DNA of 64,000 nucleotides from Brachionus plicatilis. Its lineage: Eukaryota; Rotifera; Eurotatoria; Ploima; Brachionidae. The stretch spans positions 3,245,217 through 3,309,216 of the forward strand of contig QEOQ01000508.1 in assembly GCA_010279815.1 (NCBI GenBank). Reading direction: 5' to 3'. Positions within the stretch are counted from its first letter, which is position 1, and each line of letters opens with the position of its first letter. Made by a program: the position numbers and the translations under genes. The notes under the pieces were generated by a model. That model made no database searches, was not told the origin of the DNA, and saw nothing but the letters and a program-made list of their open reading frames with translations. Of this stretch, positions 22,570 to 34,970 are shown one piece after another.

Positions 22570-23937
22570 TTACAGACATACAATTTGGTCATTTTTTAAA
22601 CTTTGCCCATACTCGCACAATTTGATTTCAGAATTTTTATTATTTTTCTTAAATTTGAATATTTTGAGAATAAATAACTGATGAAAATAATTTTTGCAGT
22701 CCTTGTTTGACAAAGTGTACAAAATTGGATTATAAATTGACGATGTTTTGGCAAATATTGCCGGCAACGATGTGGTCAGCGGAGTAACAAAGGTAGTTAA
22801 ATAATTTGGAGAGATGTATTGAGCGATTAAAGTAATTATGGCATAAGGAAGCCAAGCTATACAAAACATGACCACTATTAATATCACTGTTTTGGCTACT
22901 TTAACTTGGCGTTTTATAAATGACGAATTGTTTAAATTTGTATTGCTAGAGTCTGATTCTTTCTTGGTTAAACTAGAACTGCAGTTATTGTGCAAATTTT
23001 TTGAGCTGTACGAAACGCTTCTGGAATAATAGCTTGGTAATTTTTCATGAGACTTAATCCGGCCTCTTTCTTGGTAAGTTTGGAAAATGGAGTTTTTCCT
23101 CAGTAAAAAGAATAAAAATGAGTACAAAAATACTATGAGACAGACTGGGACCAGAAAACCACCTACAAATAACACCATCATAAAAAACCGGGAGTATGCA
23201 TCTCTGTTTAAATAGTCGAATGTACATGATGTGAGCAAGCCTTCAAGCACAAATCCATGATCAAGGTTCAATTGGGGAACAATACAAATCAATGAGTACA
23301 TCCATGTAATCAATATACAAATAAAAACAACCCGATTGCTTAATTTCAGAGCGAATAGTGGATTTTTTACCATCAAATAGCGTTCCAGACTCATGAAAAC
23401 CATGGTGGTTATGCTCACAAATCCAAACAGTCCTGAGGCTAGTCCATAGATGTCACAGCCTTTGAAAAAAAATGTTCCGTACTTTTTGTTTTATTTTTTT
23501 CAAATAGGAATTTTACCTAGCTGACCAAATGACCAATTTGTATTGAAGCTACTTACTGCATTCATTGGTATGCATGCTAATACTTTGCCGAGATCAGCAA
23601 TGGCCAAATTTATCAAAAAATATGTGCCAGGTCTTTTCACATTTTTGATTCTTTAAAAGCAAAAAAATCACTAGTTAATTTTTGTGTTATTTTTAAATAT
23701 AAAAAAAATCATCAAAATCAAAAAAAATGTATTTATTTTTGTTTGAAAAATTTATATTAAAAATGATTACCGGACTAGATAATAACAAACCATAAAATTT
23801 GTAAAAAAAGCAAACACTCCAATGACAAAATAGATAAAGGCTATCAAAAAGTGCCATTTGCGATCGATGGGAGCAAAATTTTTCCAGTATTCATTAACAT
23901 ACATATTCCTGTGGAATGATTCAAATCTAAAAAGCAT
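22570..23937 (-). CDS. Opsin, rhabdomeric-type, three exons
   Basis: Exons 23771-23937, 23517-23650 and 22570-23459 join in frame to 396 residues. It is a seven-transmembrane receptor: TM1 follows KWHFLIAFIYF; C102 and C179 form the TM3-ECL2 disulfide pair; E173 in LEGLLTSC is the counterion-position Glu; and the retinal-binding lysine is K338 in LPAIFAKTSSIYNPI, next to NPxxY (N344-P345). The FDYLNRD block after C179 resembles lophotrochozoan r-opsins. Oddities: the TM3 motif is LERY instead of DRY, the r-opsin HPK tripeptide after NPxxY is SNKD here, and the third cytoplasmic loop (~222-284) is long and Ser/Asn rich. The first ATG follows an in-frame stop; Met12 is an alternative. It is paralogous to the gene at 62545. 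Confidence 0.9.
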
Positions 23938-24904
23938 AATTAGCCAAGATTAGTAAGCAAACTATTTTTAAATTGATTTTTGGAAGTTAAAATTGAAAAG
24001 AAAATCTTAAGTTTTGATGATCTCATAACGTGATTGAATGAAAAAACAGTTCTCATCAATTCGAGAATGATTATATAAAAGATTTAATGAAACCAAAATT
24101 AAGCAAAGTTTAGATAGCTTTGATTAGATTGATTTATGTAAAATTTTAGAATGTCAGAATTAATTAATCCTGGAACATTTTATCAGATTTGTTATTTACA
24201 ATTTAATGCTTCGATTAGTCTTTACATTTTGCTTTATCTTAAAATAAAATTTGATGAAATTCCCCAAGAAAAAAATACAAAATAAACAAAGTCCTTATAT
24301 AGTAGTTCCTACATAACAGAATCCTCAATAAAGCAAATTGAATACAGGAACTAATTTTATAAAGAAGAAATCATGAATATTTTTATCTATATTATAAAAT
24401 ATCTTTAAAAAAAGGGCAAAATATTTTTTAGAAATAAAAAATTTTTGAAAACAATTAAAAAGTTGGAAAGAATGTATTTTTGAATTTTTTTTTCTCAACA
24501 TAAAAATTATTATTTTGTGCCCAAAACCATAAAAAGTATACATTGGTGTTCACCATAAAAACATTTTGTTTGCTTGTACACATTTTTTTTTTCCTAGTCT
24601 TTTAAAACAGTGTATTTATTGTATTTTACAACTTGATTTTTTTTTTTTTTTTTTAATTTAAATTTTCTTTTTTTCTTCCTTAATTAAAAAAATATTTATT
24701 GACATTTAAATAATCTTAAAGCTAAATACTTGCTAAAGGACGGTATTCCAAGTGAATTTATTCATTGAACTAAATTTTGGAGTAAATCTCTGATTGAACG
24801 ATAAAAAGAGTCTTAGTTTTTACTGATTACTTAATCAAGTAATAAAAATTCTAAGTTTATAGTCAAATGCTAATTTTACTTTTAAGTTTTTGAAGGTTTT
24901 CTCA

Positions 24905-25300
24905 TAAATTTTAGATTTTAAATGTTCCCAAAATCTTCGATTAGTCGCGCTTTTGATGCATTTGGTAGTTTCAATTCTTTGGCAACATGTCTGATATATT
25001 TTTTTCCAAAATAGAATGCTGAACCATTGTCACACATGGTGAAAAAGACCATTTCTAAAATCTAGCCGTCGATAATCATCAGATTAAATTATCGTTCAAC
25101 CTTAGATTCTGGCAAACTTTGAATTACACAAAATTGTACAAATCTTTCTAATAGTGTTATAAAATTTTTTTCAAATAACTTTTCGAAAATGTATCGTTCA
25201 TGAAGCTAGGATTAGCCCGGTTTTAAATTTTTAAAATATTTACAAAAGTCCTGTCCACTCATTAGGCTAATCAAACTAGTCTTTTATGCCATTTTCTTGA
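24905..25300 (-). mobile_element. Internally deleted mariner-type copy
   Basis: The minus strand holds a helix-turn-helix-region fragment (FITLLERFVQFCVIQSLPES) followed within about 200 bp by transposase C-terminal sequence (RHVAKELKLPNASKARLIED), which lines up with the 20.2-21.1 kb copy. The plus-strand right part (AGCTAGGATTAGCCCGGTTT, then TTATGCCATTTT) resembles the right end of the 51.5 kb copy. The catalytic core is missing. Confidence 0.65.
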
Positions 25301-25329
25301 GCTCATCGATTTTTTTTTAATATTTACTA

Positions 25330-28300
25330 CCAATGTAGTAAAAAACATTCCCAAAATATAAAATTTCAAGATAGTAAATTAATTAAGAAAAAATTTTGAA
25401 AAAAAAATTTCTAGCATTCTTTTAATTTTAAATTAGCTTTTAAAAATAAAATTTATCAAGCAGCTATGGAATAAGTAAAAGCTATGTAAAATTCGAATTT
25501 TTTTTAGGCTTCATCACAAAAAACTATTTTGAATCAATTTTCTAAATAAACAATTAAAAAAATCTTAAAGATAGGTTTTTGTTCAGATAAGAAAATTCAA
25601 AATTAACAATGTTAAGTAATATACTTCCTTTTAAAAAATTTTAAAAATTTGTAGCCTTCCTTATTTGCATAACTTTTTCACATAATAATTGCAGTTTTTA
25701 AAATTTCATTTTAATTATTATCTAAGTGTATTTAAAAAAAAAAAATAAAAACTTAAGAGCTTTAAAAGTGTTTGCCTGCCTGTTTTTTTTTGACAAAAAT
25801 TCAATAAATTATAAACATTTTTTTAGATTTTTAAAAAAAAACATGAGCATTTATAAAAATTAAAAATAATCTGCATGTCTATTTGCTCACAAGTCTCTTA
25901 ATATATTTGATAATTTAAAGCCTAAAAATAGTCCTTTTTAGACATCTCATTTTCATATCCGACTATGACTTATTGTTTGGAGAACTATTACAGTGCAATT
26001 AATTTATGATTTAAATTTTTTGTTCAACTGGAAAGAGTTTTATCATTTGATTTTTGAATCAAAATTATTTCTTTTGTTTCAAATTTTTGTTATATCGTTT
26101 TCATTAATAAAAACCATTTGACTAATTCTTAATGCTAATCTTAAGATTTAGAATGTTGGAAAAGCCAAAACCGAATAGAACATTTAATTAATTAAAATAC
26201 AAAGCATTTTCTTATTTCGGCAAGCTTTTGTTGAATTTTATTGTTATATTAGTAGCCTCAAGCGTTTAAACCAAGCATTTTATTAATTTCTAAACATTTC
26301 CAAGCCGGAATTTAGTTGTATTATGCAATAAAAATAATTAGAAAATAAAACCCTTAAATCTTAACATATTTTAAGGCTTTGTAATCTTTACGATTTTAAT
26401 TAATTTTGTGCCATAACTAATTATATAACCACAAATTCCAAAATAATGAAATATATCATGAAACATTTTTCCTATTTGTTATTTAATCAAAATAGTTTTA
26501 AGTTGACTGCTAAATTTAGATAAATGAAAATTTTTCTATAATCGGAAATAATTGAAAATCAAGTAATTCTAAATAAAAATATCATATTAGAAAATCATTT
26601 TTTCATATTTTAACATATTTTTTTTTTTTAAGTGCGTTATATAATTACTTGTTTGTCGAAAAATAAAAATTAATTGTTATTAAGCTCGTGGGACTTCATC
26701 AACATTATTTAATAACAGTTACAAAATAAAATGTTAAAATTTCGAATCTTTAATATGACAAAAATTACTAGTCGGAATTCTAGTTTAAATACAGATAATA
26801 TTTTTAGATTGATTATTTTATTTTTATTATATAATTTTAAATTCAAAACTAATTTAATAGAAAAAACTAGACCACTTTAATTTTGGAATACTTCTTTATT
26901 CCATTTCACTTCATTTATAATTTTTTCTCAATTCAATAGATTATCTTTAAGAGTGATTTTATCCTCAGTTCGATAACCACAAGATTTTTAAGAAATTGAA
27001 TTTTTTATTATTTAATTCTATTAGCTTAATTATTTTTAAAAAGTCTACAAAATTATTTAATTGAAAAAACACCTTTACAGCAGCCTATTTTTATAATATT
27101 TTCATAATTTAAAAAGCAAAAACTTTTTTCGCTTGAATTGAAAACCAAGAATTCATTGAGAATTTTATACTGATTTGAGGTACAATTTTTTTTAATTCTT
27201 TTTAATTTTGTTTAAATTAGGATTTAAATTATTCAAAAAATATATATTACACCGAAGCCAAATTTTTTCAAATTTTCCTTAAACTTAATAAACTATTTAA
27301 ATGTTCTCTAAAGAATAAAATCAACCAAAATATCAACTCCAAGTTTTTTTCAGTTATCTAATATACCAATTGAATGGAACTAATGAGAAATCAATAATTT
27401 CTCTAATTGATTTTATGAAATCTTTCTCAAAAACGATATCCTAGCTTAAAATCCCTCGAAATGCTTAACTAAATTTAATGATTAGATAAATTCTTTTTTG
27501 TTACATTGCCTTAATTTTTGATTCAGATTGGAATTTTTTTTAAGTATGTTGACTAATTCCGACCGTGAAAAAATTTTGTATTCTATTTTTATTAAAAAAA
27601 TGAAAAAATTAATCGATAAAATTTCAATTTTTTTCCTTTTAAATTAAACGCTTTATTTCACATTAATGTTTAGCTCTAATTGAAAAAAAATAGCAGGCTT
27701 TGATTTTGTCAAATTAATTATTGAATCATTTTTCAATTTTCACATTTTTGCTTAGTTCGACCATGATTAATTAAAATAAAAGCAGAAGATTTATAATATA
27801 ATATCCAACAAAAAAAAAAGAAAATTATACTTCCTCAACAAAAATAAAATGAGAAAAATCTTTTTTTGGCAACTAATGTCGTATTTGACGTTACACTTAA
27901 AAATATTTGTCTTTAAAAGGTTATTTTAATTATGCTGAATCAATAATAATTAATATAAATTCTATTAGAATTAAATGTCACCATTAGGATTACCTTAATG
28001 AAAAAATTTCTATTTTAATAAATTTTTACTAATAAAATCTTTTTAACCATAGTGAATATAATATAATTTGGAAAATTTAATTATCTAAAAAATCTTAAGT
28101 TTATTTTAAATTTTTAAATATGTGATGTCTAGAAGAGAAATCAAGTCTGTTTTAATCGATCCGAAAAAGTAATCACATAAAAATCAACTAATGCTGATAA
28201 ATGACCTAAATGAATTTAAGTATACAAACTAAGCAGGACTGAGAAAAATGCTTGATCATAATAAAATTGATTAATAAATTTAATTTTGCATTTAAATATT

Positions 28301-28375
28301 CTAATGATTTTACGTGATTTTAAAATTATTTTGAAGTTAATTTTCTATTTTTTTATAATTCGAAGATTTGAATTT
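25330..28375. other. Gene-free AT-rich intergenic DNA
   Basis: Three kilobases upstream of the opsin gene region with no plausible ORF, RNA gene or clear terminal repeat. Long A and T runs dominate. Confidence 0.5.
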
Positions 28376-28379
28376 CAAT

Positions 28380-28556
28380 TCAATTCAATTTAAATTTTAC
28401 TAAAAAATGTGTAATTTTACGTAAGAAAAGGTACGATATGGTAAGATATTATTTTTTTCAAAATTTTTACAAAATTAAGAAAAATAGTGTACTTTTACTA
28501 TTTTAACCAAAAATTTTTTTTATGCAATTTTTGCTTTTTGTAGAATCACTGTGCAA
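28380..28556. repeat. End fragment of the TTACGTAA-type Tc1-like family
   Basis: This aligns with the right end of the 32222-33477 element: AAAAAATGTGTAATTTTACG, AAGAAAAGGTA, and a terminal TTTTTGTAGAATCACTGTG. Only the one end is present here. Confidence 0.6.
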
Positions 28557-28805
28557 GTTCACCAAAAAAAAAACAACTAGTCAAGATTTTCTAGATGGTA
28601 GAGCGAACATTTTTTTCAAATGCTTGAGATGGCGTATGGGGATAACAGATGAGTTTTAATGGATAAAAAAATAATGGAAATTATTTAATAAACAAAAATA
28701 TACAATTCGCTTGTTAATAATTTATTTTAAACAGATAAAATATTTAAAAAAGTTAAATCTTCTATTTTTATTTTTTACAAAAACTTCAAAAATTTTAAAT
28801 CAGAT

Positions 28806-28933
28806 CTAAATATCGGCTTTCTTGGATTCGATGCTTAAAATTAAGACTCCTTTTAGTCTCTCTTGGCTCATTAACTTACTCAATAATATTTAGTCCTCCC
28901 TAAGGCAGAAAAAGATCGTTCTGCATTTGCATT
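28806..28933 (-). pseudogene. hAT transposase C-terminal dimerisation fragment
   Basis: The minus strand gives NANAERSFSALGRTKYY, two stops, and after a frameshift MSQERLKGVLILSIESKKAD. The pattern A-x-A-E-R-S-F-S-A-L followed by QERL-x-x-L-x-L-L-S-I is the hAT C-terminal dimerisation domain of ZMYM/DUF4371-like transposases. It is short and broken. Confidence 0.75.
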
Positions 28934-29834
28934 GAAATTGGAAAAGAAAGATAAATTCTAAACAAAGTAAAAATTTAACTAAAAGCCTTGCTTACATTAT
29001 CTTTTAATTTCATTTTATCCATATTTTCTGAAAGTGTACTTAAAATGTTTGGGAAGTACGGAGTCTTCAGTAAGTTCACACTCTAGCTTTGATTCATTTT
29101 GGATGCTGTCTTAAAATCTTAGTCATGAAATATACAAAAATACATTTTTAGTGCACCATATTTAATGCGATATTACCGTAAAAGTAAGTCTTCTAAATAA
29201 TTTTTATCAAAATGATTTTTTTTGCATTTTTACATAATTTTTTTAAATAATTTCTATTCAATGAGGCTTAAATCAATATATAATAATATCTTCTATCTAT
29301 CGTGTGTTCAAAAATGAATTATATTTGTTTAACCAAAATGGCTGAAATATAATCAAATTAGAAATTTTATAAAGAATAAAATGGCAATAAGTTCATCTAA
29401 AAAAAAAATAGAATAAAATGTGACACTAACAAATATGAGTAATTTTAAATCTTGATTGAAAGAAATGAATGATTTGTTAAAAATTTAGATTTTAAATAAA
29501 AATAAATAAAAGATAAATGTTTAATGAAATTATTTAATTCCTTCAAAAAAATCTTGATAGATTTTTATTAATTAATTTTTCTCAGATCTTATTTTTAAAT
29601 ATTTAATTTTAAAAAAAAAATTAATTAAGAAGCATAAATATGTATCATCCCCAAATCTAGTAAAACATTTTTATTATTTCAAAAAACAACTAGCATTTAG
29701 CGAATTCAGTTTTGTTTATTTATTTCAGTAAATCCCTCACAAAAAATAAAAAAGTACAATAAAAAATAAAAATCATACTAATACAATTAAATTTAAACTT
29801 TTTTTATTTAATTTTTATTAAAATAATTGTAAGG

Positions 29835-29890
29835 GGAGGACCCTGCGCAGTTCGGAATGGTAAATAACCCCTTTTTGAGCGCCGTGTTGT
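29835..29890 (-). repeat. Dispersed GC-richer repeat block (LINE tail-like)
   Basis: In reverse complement this block reads ACCATTCCGAACTGCGCAGG, nearly the same as ACCATTCCGAACTGCCTGCC at about 46535, and relates to the block at 12615-12660. It probably marks a LINE 3' region. Confidence 0.5.
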
Positions 29891-29941
29891 ATATACCACA
29901 TAGATAATAAGCAAATTTCAAAAACAAAACAAGAGAAAGAC

Positions 29942-30786
29942 TAAGGTATCACAATATCTGAAGATTTAAAGTGGACAACTCACATAAACTCGTCAATCAA
30001 AAAAGCAAATAATGTTCTTGGAATGATAAAAAGAGCATTTAAATTCTACAATAATTATTCAGTATCAAGACTCCACAAAGTGTTTGTCAGAACTCATCTT
30101 GAGTATGGAGTTACAATTTGAAGACCTTACTTGAAGAAAGACGTGAACGCCATCGAAGCTGCTCAAAGACAAGCCACAAGGCTTGTACCTGAAATCAGGC
30201 GAATATCTTATGAAAAAAGATTGCAAGAATTAAGTTTGACAACACTTGAAATCAGAACACTTAAATTGATTTAATAATGTTTAAAATAGTTATGGGGTTT
30301 AATGAAATTAACTGATTTAATAAAATTGTGTTTAAAAATGAACAGTGATTTCAATCGAAACATCAATTAAGGTCACACGAATTCCATATAGAAAGACAAC
30401 TATTCAAAAACTGTGATCAACGTCACAATTTCTTCACAAACATAGTATCAAGGTATGTTGAATACCTAACTCCATTGTGTAATTGCTATCTTACTATTTC
30501 TTCTTTCTTTCCTGAACTGTTCAAAACTTAAACATTTTGCACATGTCATTTCTTACAATTTATCAATTTTAATTGTCTTTTTATTATATTTTAACTTATT
30601 TTAATTTTATCATATTTTTTCTTTACATTTTTATTTCTATTTTATTTTTTTTAATCTGAAGGAGATAAAACAAATAATCAAGCGTTTGGAAAAATCTACC
30701 AAAAGAAGTAGTCCTATTGAATGAAAAAAACGAATTTGAAAATAAACTTGACGGACTAAATTTAGAAAGTTATTCCAATTGATACT
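29942..30786 (+). pseudogene. LINE reverse transcriptase C-terminal region, interrupted
   Basis: The plus strand encodes GITISEDLKWTTHINSSIKK, RLHKVFVRTHLEYGVTIW, a stop, and then AAQRQATRLVPEIRRISYEK. It continues to RHNFFTNIVS. The ORF's natural end reappears about 230 bp later as VWKNLPKEVVLLNEKNEFEN through SYSN-stop (about 30684-30783). The inserted piece between (about 30455-30685) is the repeat shared with 10735-12600. It is a 5'-truncated, dead CR1-like element. Confidence 0.85.
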
Positions 30787-31049
30787 AAAACTCCATTTAT
30801 TGTGGCCAGCCACATTATAGCTATTTATTTAAAAAGCTGCATCTATAGCTAGATAAGCATAAAAAAAATAATTTTTAATATTAAAAAACATTTTCATAAT
30901 TTTGTTTGAATGGTCGCACTAAAAGTTGAAATATGCAAAATTATTTTTTTAATATTTAAGAAAATTTCAAATTTAAGTGTTGCTCTTAAAAAGATTTTTT
31001 GATTATTAACTCGACATTTAAACTTGGTTTTTTTATTAGTATCACACGT

Positions 31050-31158
31050 TAATACCCAAAGTTGCACATGTAGTGCGTCGAACCTTTAATAGTATTTTTA
31101 TGGAAGGGGTTAATGTCTGTGCATGCACTTCACATATGACTTTGGGTATTAATGCACG
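31050..31158. repeat. Imperfect palindrome / short inverted repeat
   Basis: The left arm AATACCCAAAGTTGCACATG and the right arm (inward AATACCCAAAGTCATATGTG) pair across a loop of about 55 bp. GC-richer CGTTAATACCC ends lie on both sides. It could be a small MITE. Confidence 0.6.
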
Positions 31159-31382
31159 CGTTCCCAACACGGAATTACGGTAATGAAAAGATTAAAATAA
31201 AATTTAAATGCATTTAAAGAAACAAATAAATAAAAGAAAAAAGTTACTCCAAGAAAATAAATTTTGTAAATCTTAATTGAATTATTGTCTTTGAATTTTT
31301 TTATTACTTAAATGTTATACTTTTGAATGGTGAATTTTTGTTGTTCTTTAAATGCAGAAGCGGAATGCGGAACGGAAAGTGA

Positions 31383-31635
31383 CCCTAAAATGCGGAAAGT
31401 CTGAACGGAAAATTGTCATAAAATTTGATTTACAAAAATGTGGATGCGGAAATAATTAAGGAATCTAAAAAACGGGATCAGAAAAATACAATTTTATTTA
31501 TTATAAAAATTTCGATTTTTTTATTGAGTTTGAATTAAAAAATCGAATAGTAAAAATTATTGAATCGTGAAAATGTTTCAAATGAAATTATTAAATGACT
31601 TAAGTCACTATCCGTTCCGCTTCCGCATTTTAGGG
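31383..31635. repeat. Inverted-repeat element with GCGGAA motifs
   Basis: CCCTAAAATGCGGAA at 31383 is mirrored by TTCCGCATTTTAGGG ending at 31635. Further GCGGAACGGA words occur just outside the left end and just inside the right end. No ORF and no clear target-site duplication. Confidence 0.55.
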
Positions 31636-31835
31636 ACTATTTTCAATATTTTCTCTCTTTAATATTGACCCTAAAAAAGTCTTTTATTTTTTGAAGAAAT
31701 TCTCCTAAGTTATGTATTTTTACTTTCAAAATCCGAATATTTTCACACTTTAATTGAAAAAAAAATTCATTGTCATGAAAATTCGAATTTTTTCATAAAA
31801 TTTTTTTGATCAATAAATTTAGGGAAATTTTCGAT

Positions 31836-31940
31836 AATTACTGTTTGTATGCTATTCACGTTAAATATGGTAAACTGTCGTGAATTTACCATAATTTACG
31901 TAAAATAAGGTGAATTCATGTTATCGCTGCAGCACTGTAA
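31836..31940. repeat. Short relic of the TTACGTAA-type family
   Basis: Contains TTCACGTTAAATATGG, ATAATTTACGTAAAATAAGG and a terminal GCAGCACTGTA, matching the CACTGTA end seen in the Tc1-like element at 32222-33477. An adjacent small remnant. Confidence 0.45.
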
Positions 31941-32221
31941 AAGAAAATTAAAATGGACAAAATAAAAAAAAAAATGAAACGTGCTGTATGCTTTTAATCA
32001 AAAAGTGATTCAATTACCATATTTTTGGTGAGGTTTACTGACGTCCTATCTAAGTTGAATTATGAATATGAGAAATATTGAATCAAGTATTATTATATAG
32101 CTGATGAATATTAATTAGAATGAAAATTTATAGAAAACAGTCTTTATAAAAACGGTTGTATAAAGTGGAAAAATTCCAAAAAATTAAGAAACTGAATACT
32201 TAAATGTAAAATAATATTATA

Positions 32222-33477
32222 CAATGTTTCAACAAAAAGCCAAGAATGGGCTTACGTAATATTACGTAAATTCTAGTCGGTAAGGATCTGTAATTTTACG
32301 TAAAATTACGTAAAAAAGTAAAAAGTAAATTTTTTTTTTATGATTTTTGAAGCCAAATAAAAAAAATTAGAAATAAACTTAAAATTTATACAAAAAGACT
32401 TAAAAATTTTAAAATTTTTTTTCAAATTTTAATTATTTGACCAACCACCACCATTATTAATAACAACTTTAGTTAATTTTAATTAAGAGTGAAAATTAAT
32501 TCAATAGAAAAATGAAAATTGACTTGCTTTTTTCAATCTGTCGATATATTTTTGACATTTTTCTTCTGTCAAACTTCTTTGAAATTTGTTTATTTTATCA
32601 ACAATTCCGACCTAATTATACAACCAGTTTTTCGCACAAAACATTTCATTTCATGCCAAAGCATCTCAATTGGGTTTAAGTCTGGGGACCTAGGAGGTGA
32701 ACGAATCAAAGGTGAATGGTGAAAAATATTTATTTAAAATTCAATATTTCAATTTTTAGTTTTAAATGGACCTTAATTACCCATTTTAAACAGTTCTTTT
32801 CTAAAAAAGACAAACATACCTCTGATTTATGTTTGAATACATTATATTGATGCAAAACGAAATCAAAATCACATTTTAATGCTCCAAAAACTAACAAAAA
32901 ATCCGACAAAATCTCGTTATACATTTTTGCATCCATATTTTCCTAAAATAACAAAAAAAATTAAATTTTTTATTTATAAAGTTGATGTTGCTAAATATGT
33001 GCCAGCGAACTCGTCTTTCAACGAATGCTGGCGCAAAGCTGACAGCTGTCTAATCACAGAGAGCCGTCAGTGAGAAAAAAAAAAAATAGTTTTATCTTTT
33101 TGATTCATTTGATGACTATTTGAAACATAAATTTCCAGTTTTTCAAAACTTTAAACCTTATATTAAATAAATTTTTAGTTTATTTCTATTTTTTTTATTT
33201 GGTTTCAAAAATTCGTATTCCTTTATAAGAATTTCGAATAAATTAAATTTTACCAAAAAAATGTGTAATTTTGCGTAAAATTACCTAAGAAAAGGTAAGA
33301 AAAAGTAAGGATTTTTTTTTTGTTATAAGTTGAAAATCATAAAAAAAATTTTATTTTTTTTAACCAAAAACCCCTGTTTTTGGTCATAAGCATTTTGGGA
33401 CCGTTTTACTAAAAATTACGTAATATAATGAAATTTTACGAAATTTTACCCATTCTGGGTTTTTTGTAGAAACACTG
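32222..33477 (-). mobile_element. Tc1/mariner-like element with ACGTAA-rich ends
   Basis: The inward ends are CAATGTTTCAACAAAAAGCC (left) and CAGTGTTTCTACAAAAAACC (right), both followed by AGAATGGG and flanked by TA (32220-32221, 33478-33479). Near both ends are multiple TTACGTAA/ACGTAAAATT words, probable transposase-binding or decay-resistant repeats. A decayed transposase lies inside on the minus strand. Length 1256 bp. Confidence 0.85.
32530..32936 (-). pseudogene. Tc1-like transposase C-terminal half, decayed
   Basis: Minus-strand MDAKMYNEILSDFLLVFGAL and FVLHQYNVFKHKS match the Tc1 region around the second catalytic Asp, but the usual QQDNA is HQYN, so that Asp is lost. After a frame change near 32730 comes RSPDLNPIEMLWHEMKCFVR, the standard block with the third catalytic acidic residue, then several stops. 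The N-terminal DNA-binding domain is absent. Clearly non-functional. Confidence 0.88.
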
Positions 33478-33532
33478 TATCTAAAAATTTATATATTCTA
33501 AAATATTGATATTTATTTTTAAAATTTTTCAG

Positions 33533-33604
33533 AAGAGAACCGAAAAAGTTAAAGAACTTGTAGAATTTGAAGACGTCGTTTTAAGAGTGAAGCAAAATAA
33601 ATAA
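33533..33604 (+). CDS. Candidate orphan terminal exon
   Basis: After an acceptor-like TTTTTCAG the frame reads KRTEKVKELVEFEDVVLRVK and two more residues, then TAA, with AATAAATAAA overlapping the stop. Composition is more coding-like than the flanks. No upstream exon could be found; the Tc1-like element sits immediately 5' and may occupy its intron. No family. Confidence 0.25.
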   Translation, partial: KRTEKVKELVEFEDVVLRVKQNK

Positions 33605-33728
33605 AAATTGTTATATTTTTCACAAGTAATTTGACTGCATTTCATTTTTATTCAAAAATAATTAATTATTTATTAAAATAACATCACTTAACTTACTCTT
33701 ATTTCATTATTATTTTTTTTTGAAAAAT

Positions 33729-33832
33729 TTACTTTATTGTTGTAGTTCCCTCAATAACTGCAACACTGGCTCCAGCCAACTCAAATGTCTTTAGTTTCAT
33801 ACTCTTTAAAATATTAGACATTGGATTTGAAA
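33729..33832 (-). CDS. Candidate terminal exon, unknown protein
   Basis: The minus strand after an ATTAAG acceptor reads SNPMSNILKSMKLKTFELAG and then ASVAVIEGTTTIK-stop, about 33 codons of distinctly GC-richer sequence. It faces the plus-strand candidate exon at 33533-33604 tail to tail. No upstream exon is evident; it may be a fragment of a decayed gene. Confidence 0.25.
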
Positions 33833-33839
33833 CTTAATA

Positions 33840-34965
33840 ATTATTTTGTTATTATTTTCTATTCCTTTAATTGTTATTTTGTTTTTTATATTTGTCTAGT
33901 TTACAAGTGGCCATTTAGTAATAAAGCTATTACTTAAATTTTAATTATTTTGTGTTATAAACGCGATCCTAGCAGGTCCGGAAAATAAGATCAAGATAGA
34001 AATTTTGTAGCATAATGAAATTTCTTATTTTTTAGCCCTTTTCCTTTTAGTCCTGTTTATAATCTATTATTTAAAGAAATTTATATTTTTTGTCTTTTTA
34101 TGAAATTTCTTTATTGCGGCCAATCAAAATTAAAAATTTTAAAAAATTTTGAAAAATTTTGAAAAATTGGTATTTTTTTGGTAAAAAAATACTTTATTTA
34201 ATTTAAAAACAATTTTTTTTTTTAGAACTACGTAAAGTAAAAATACTGTAAAAAAAATTTAACCATCCTTTTTGGTTAACCATTCATAAAAAATTACTAT
34301 TGCAGTTGATTGATTCGATCGTAAAAAGGCTATTTCGGCATGAGATCGCATATTTTGATTTTAAAACCGATTTTAACTTAAATTAATAATAAAAATAAGT
34401 AAAACGTTGAAGCTCAAATGTAGGAAAATGATATCAGTAAATTAATGATTATTTTTATTAAGAAAAAATGCATTTTTAGTTATTCCAAATATTTGTTTAG
34501 CTAACGAATAAATAATAAAGGAATATAAAATTTTAATTAAGTAGATTATTTTTAAAATCAATAAGATTATATTTTGTTGTGAAGTTTTTGGCAGGAGAAT
34601 GCAAAAAAAAACCTTGATAGATTTTGAGCAATGTAAACAGCAAATTTTTAATCAAAATTATCTCATTTTTTCTGCTTTATAAAAACGAATTAAATTAAAA
34701 AATCTATTTTGAAAAATTCTTAATAAATTCAAGAATACTTGACTAAAACTTGAATTTTTTTAACCCAAAATTTGACTTCTTTCTAATTAATTTTAAATTA
34801 AAATTTGAAAAAAAAAGTTCACCCTGCAGACAAAGTCTAATCGAAAGTAAAGTTAATTTTTAATAAAAATTTCTACTCATATAAAATAAAATTATTCTGA
34901 TAGAAACAAAAACACTTTTATATTTTCTGTATTTAAGCCATTTAATAAAAAAAATACTTAAATAA
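33840..34965. other. Intergenic DNA upstream of SMARCD
   Basis: AT-rich and without a convincing gene. It should hold the promoter of the SMARCD gene, but no specific element can be pointed out. Confidence 0.4.
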
Positions 34966-34970
34966 CCACT

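Noticed and set aside
24325..24543. Minus-strand 72-codon frame rich in F, I, K
   Set aside because: Composition is explained by AT-rich DNA; no motif, no splice context.
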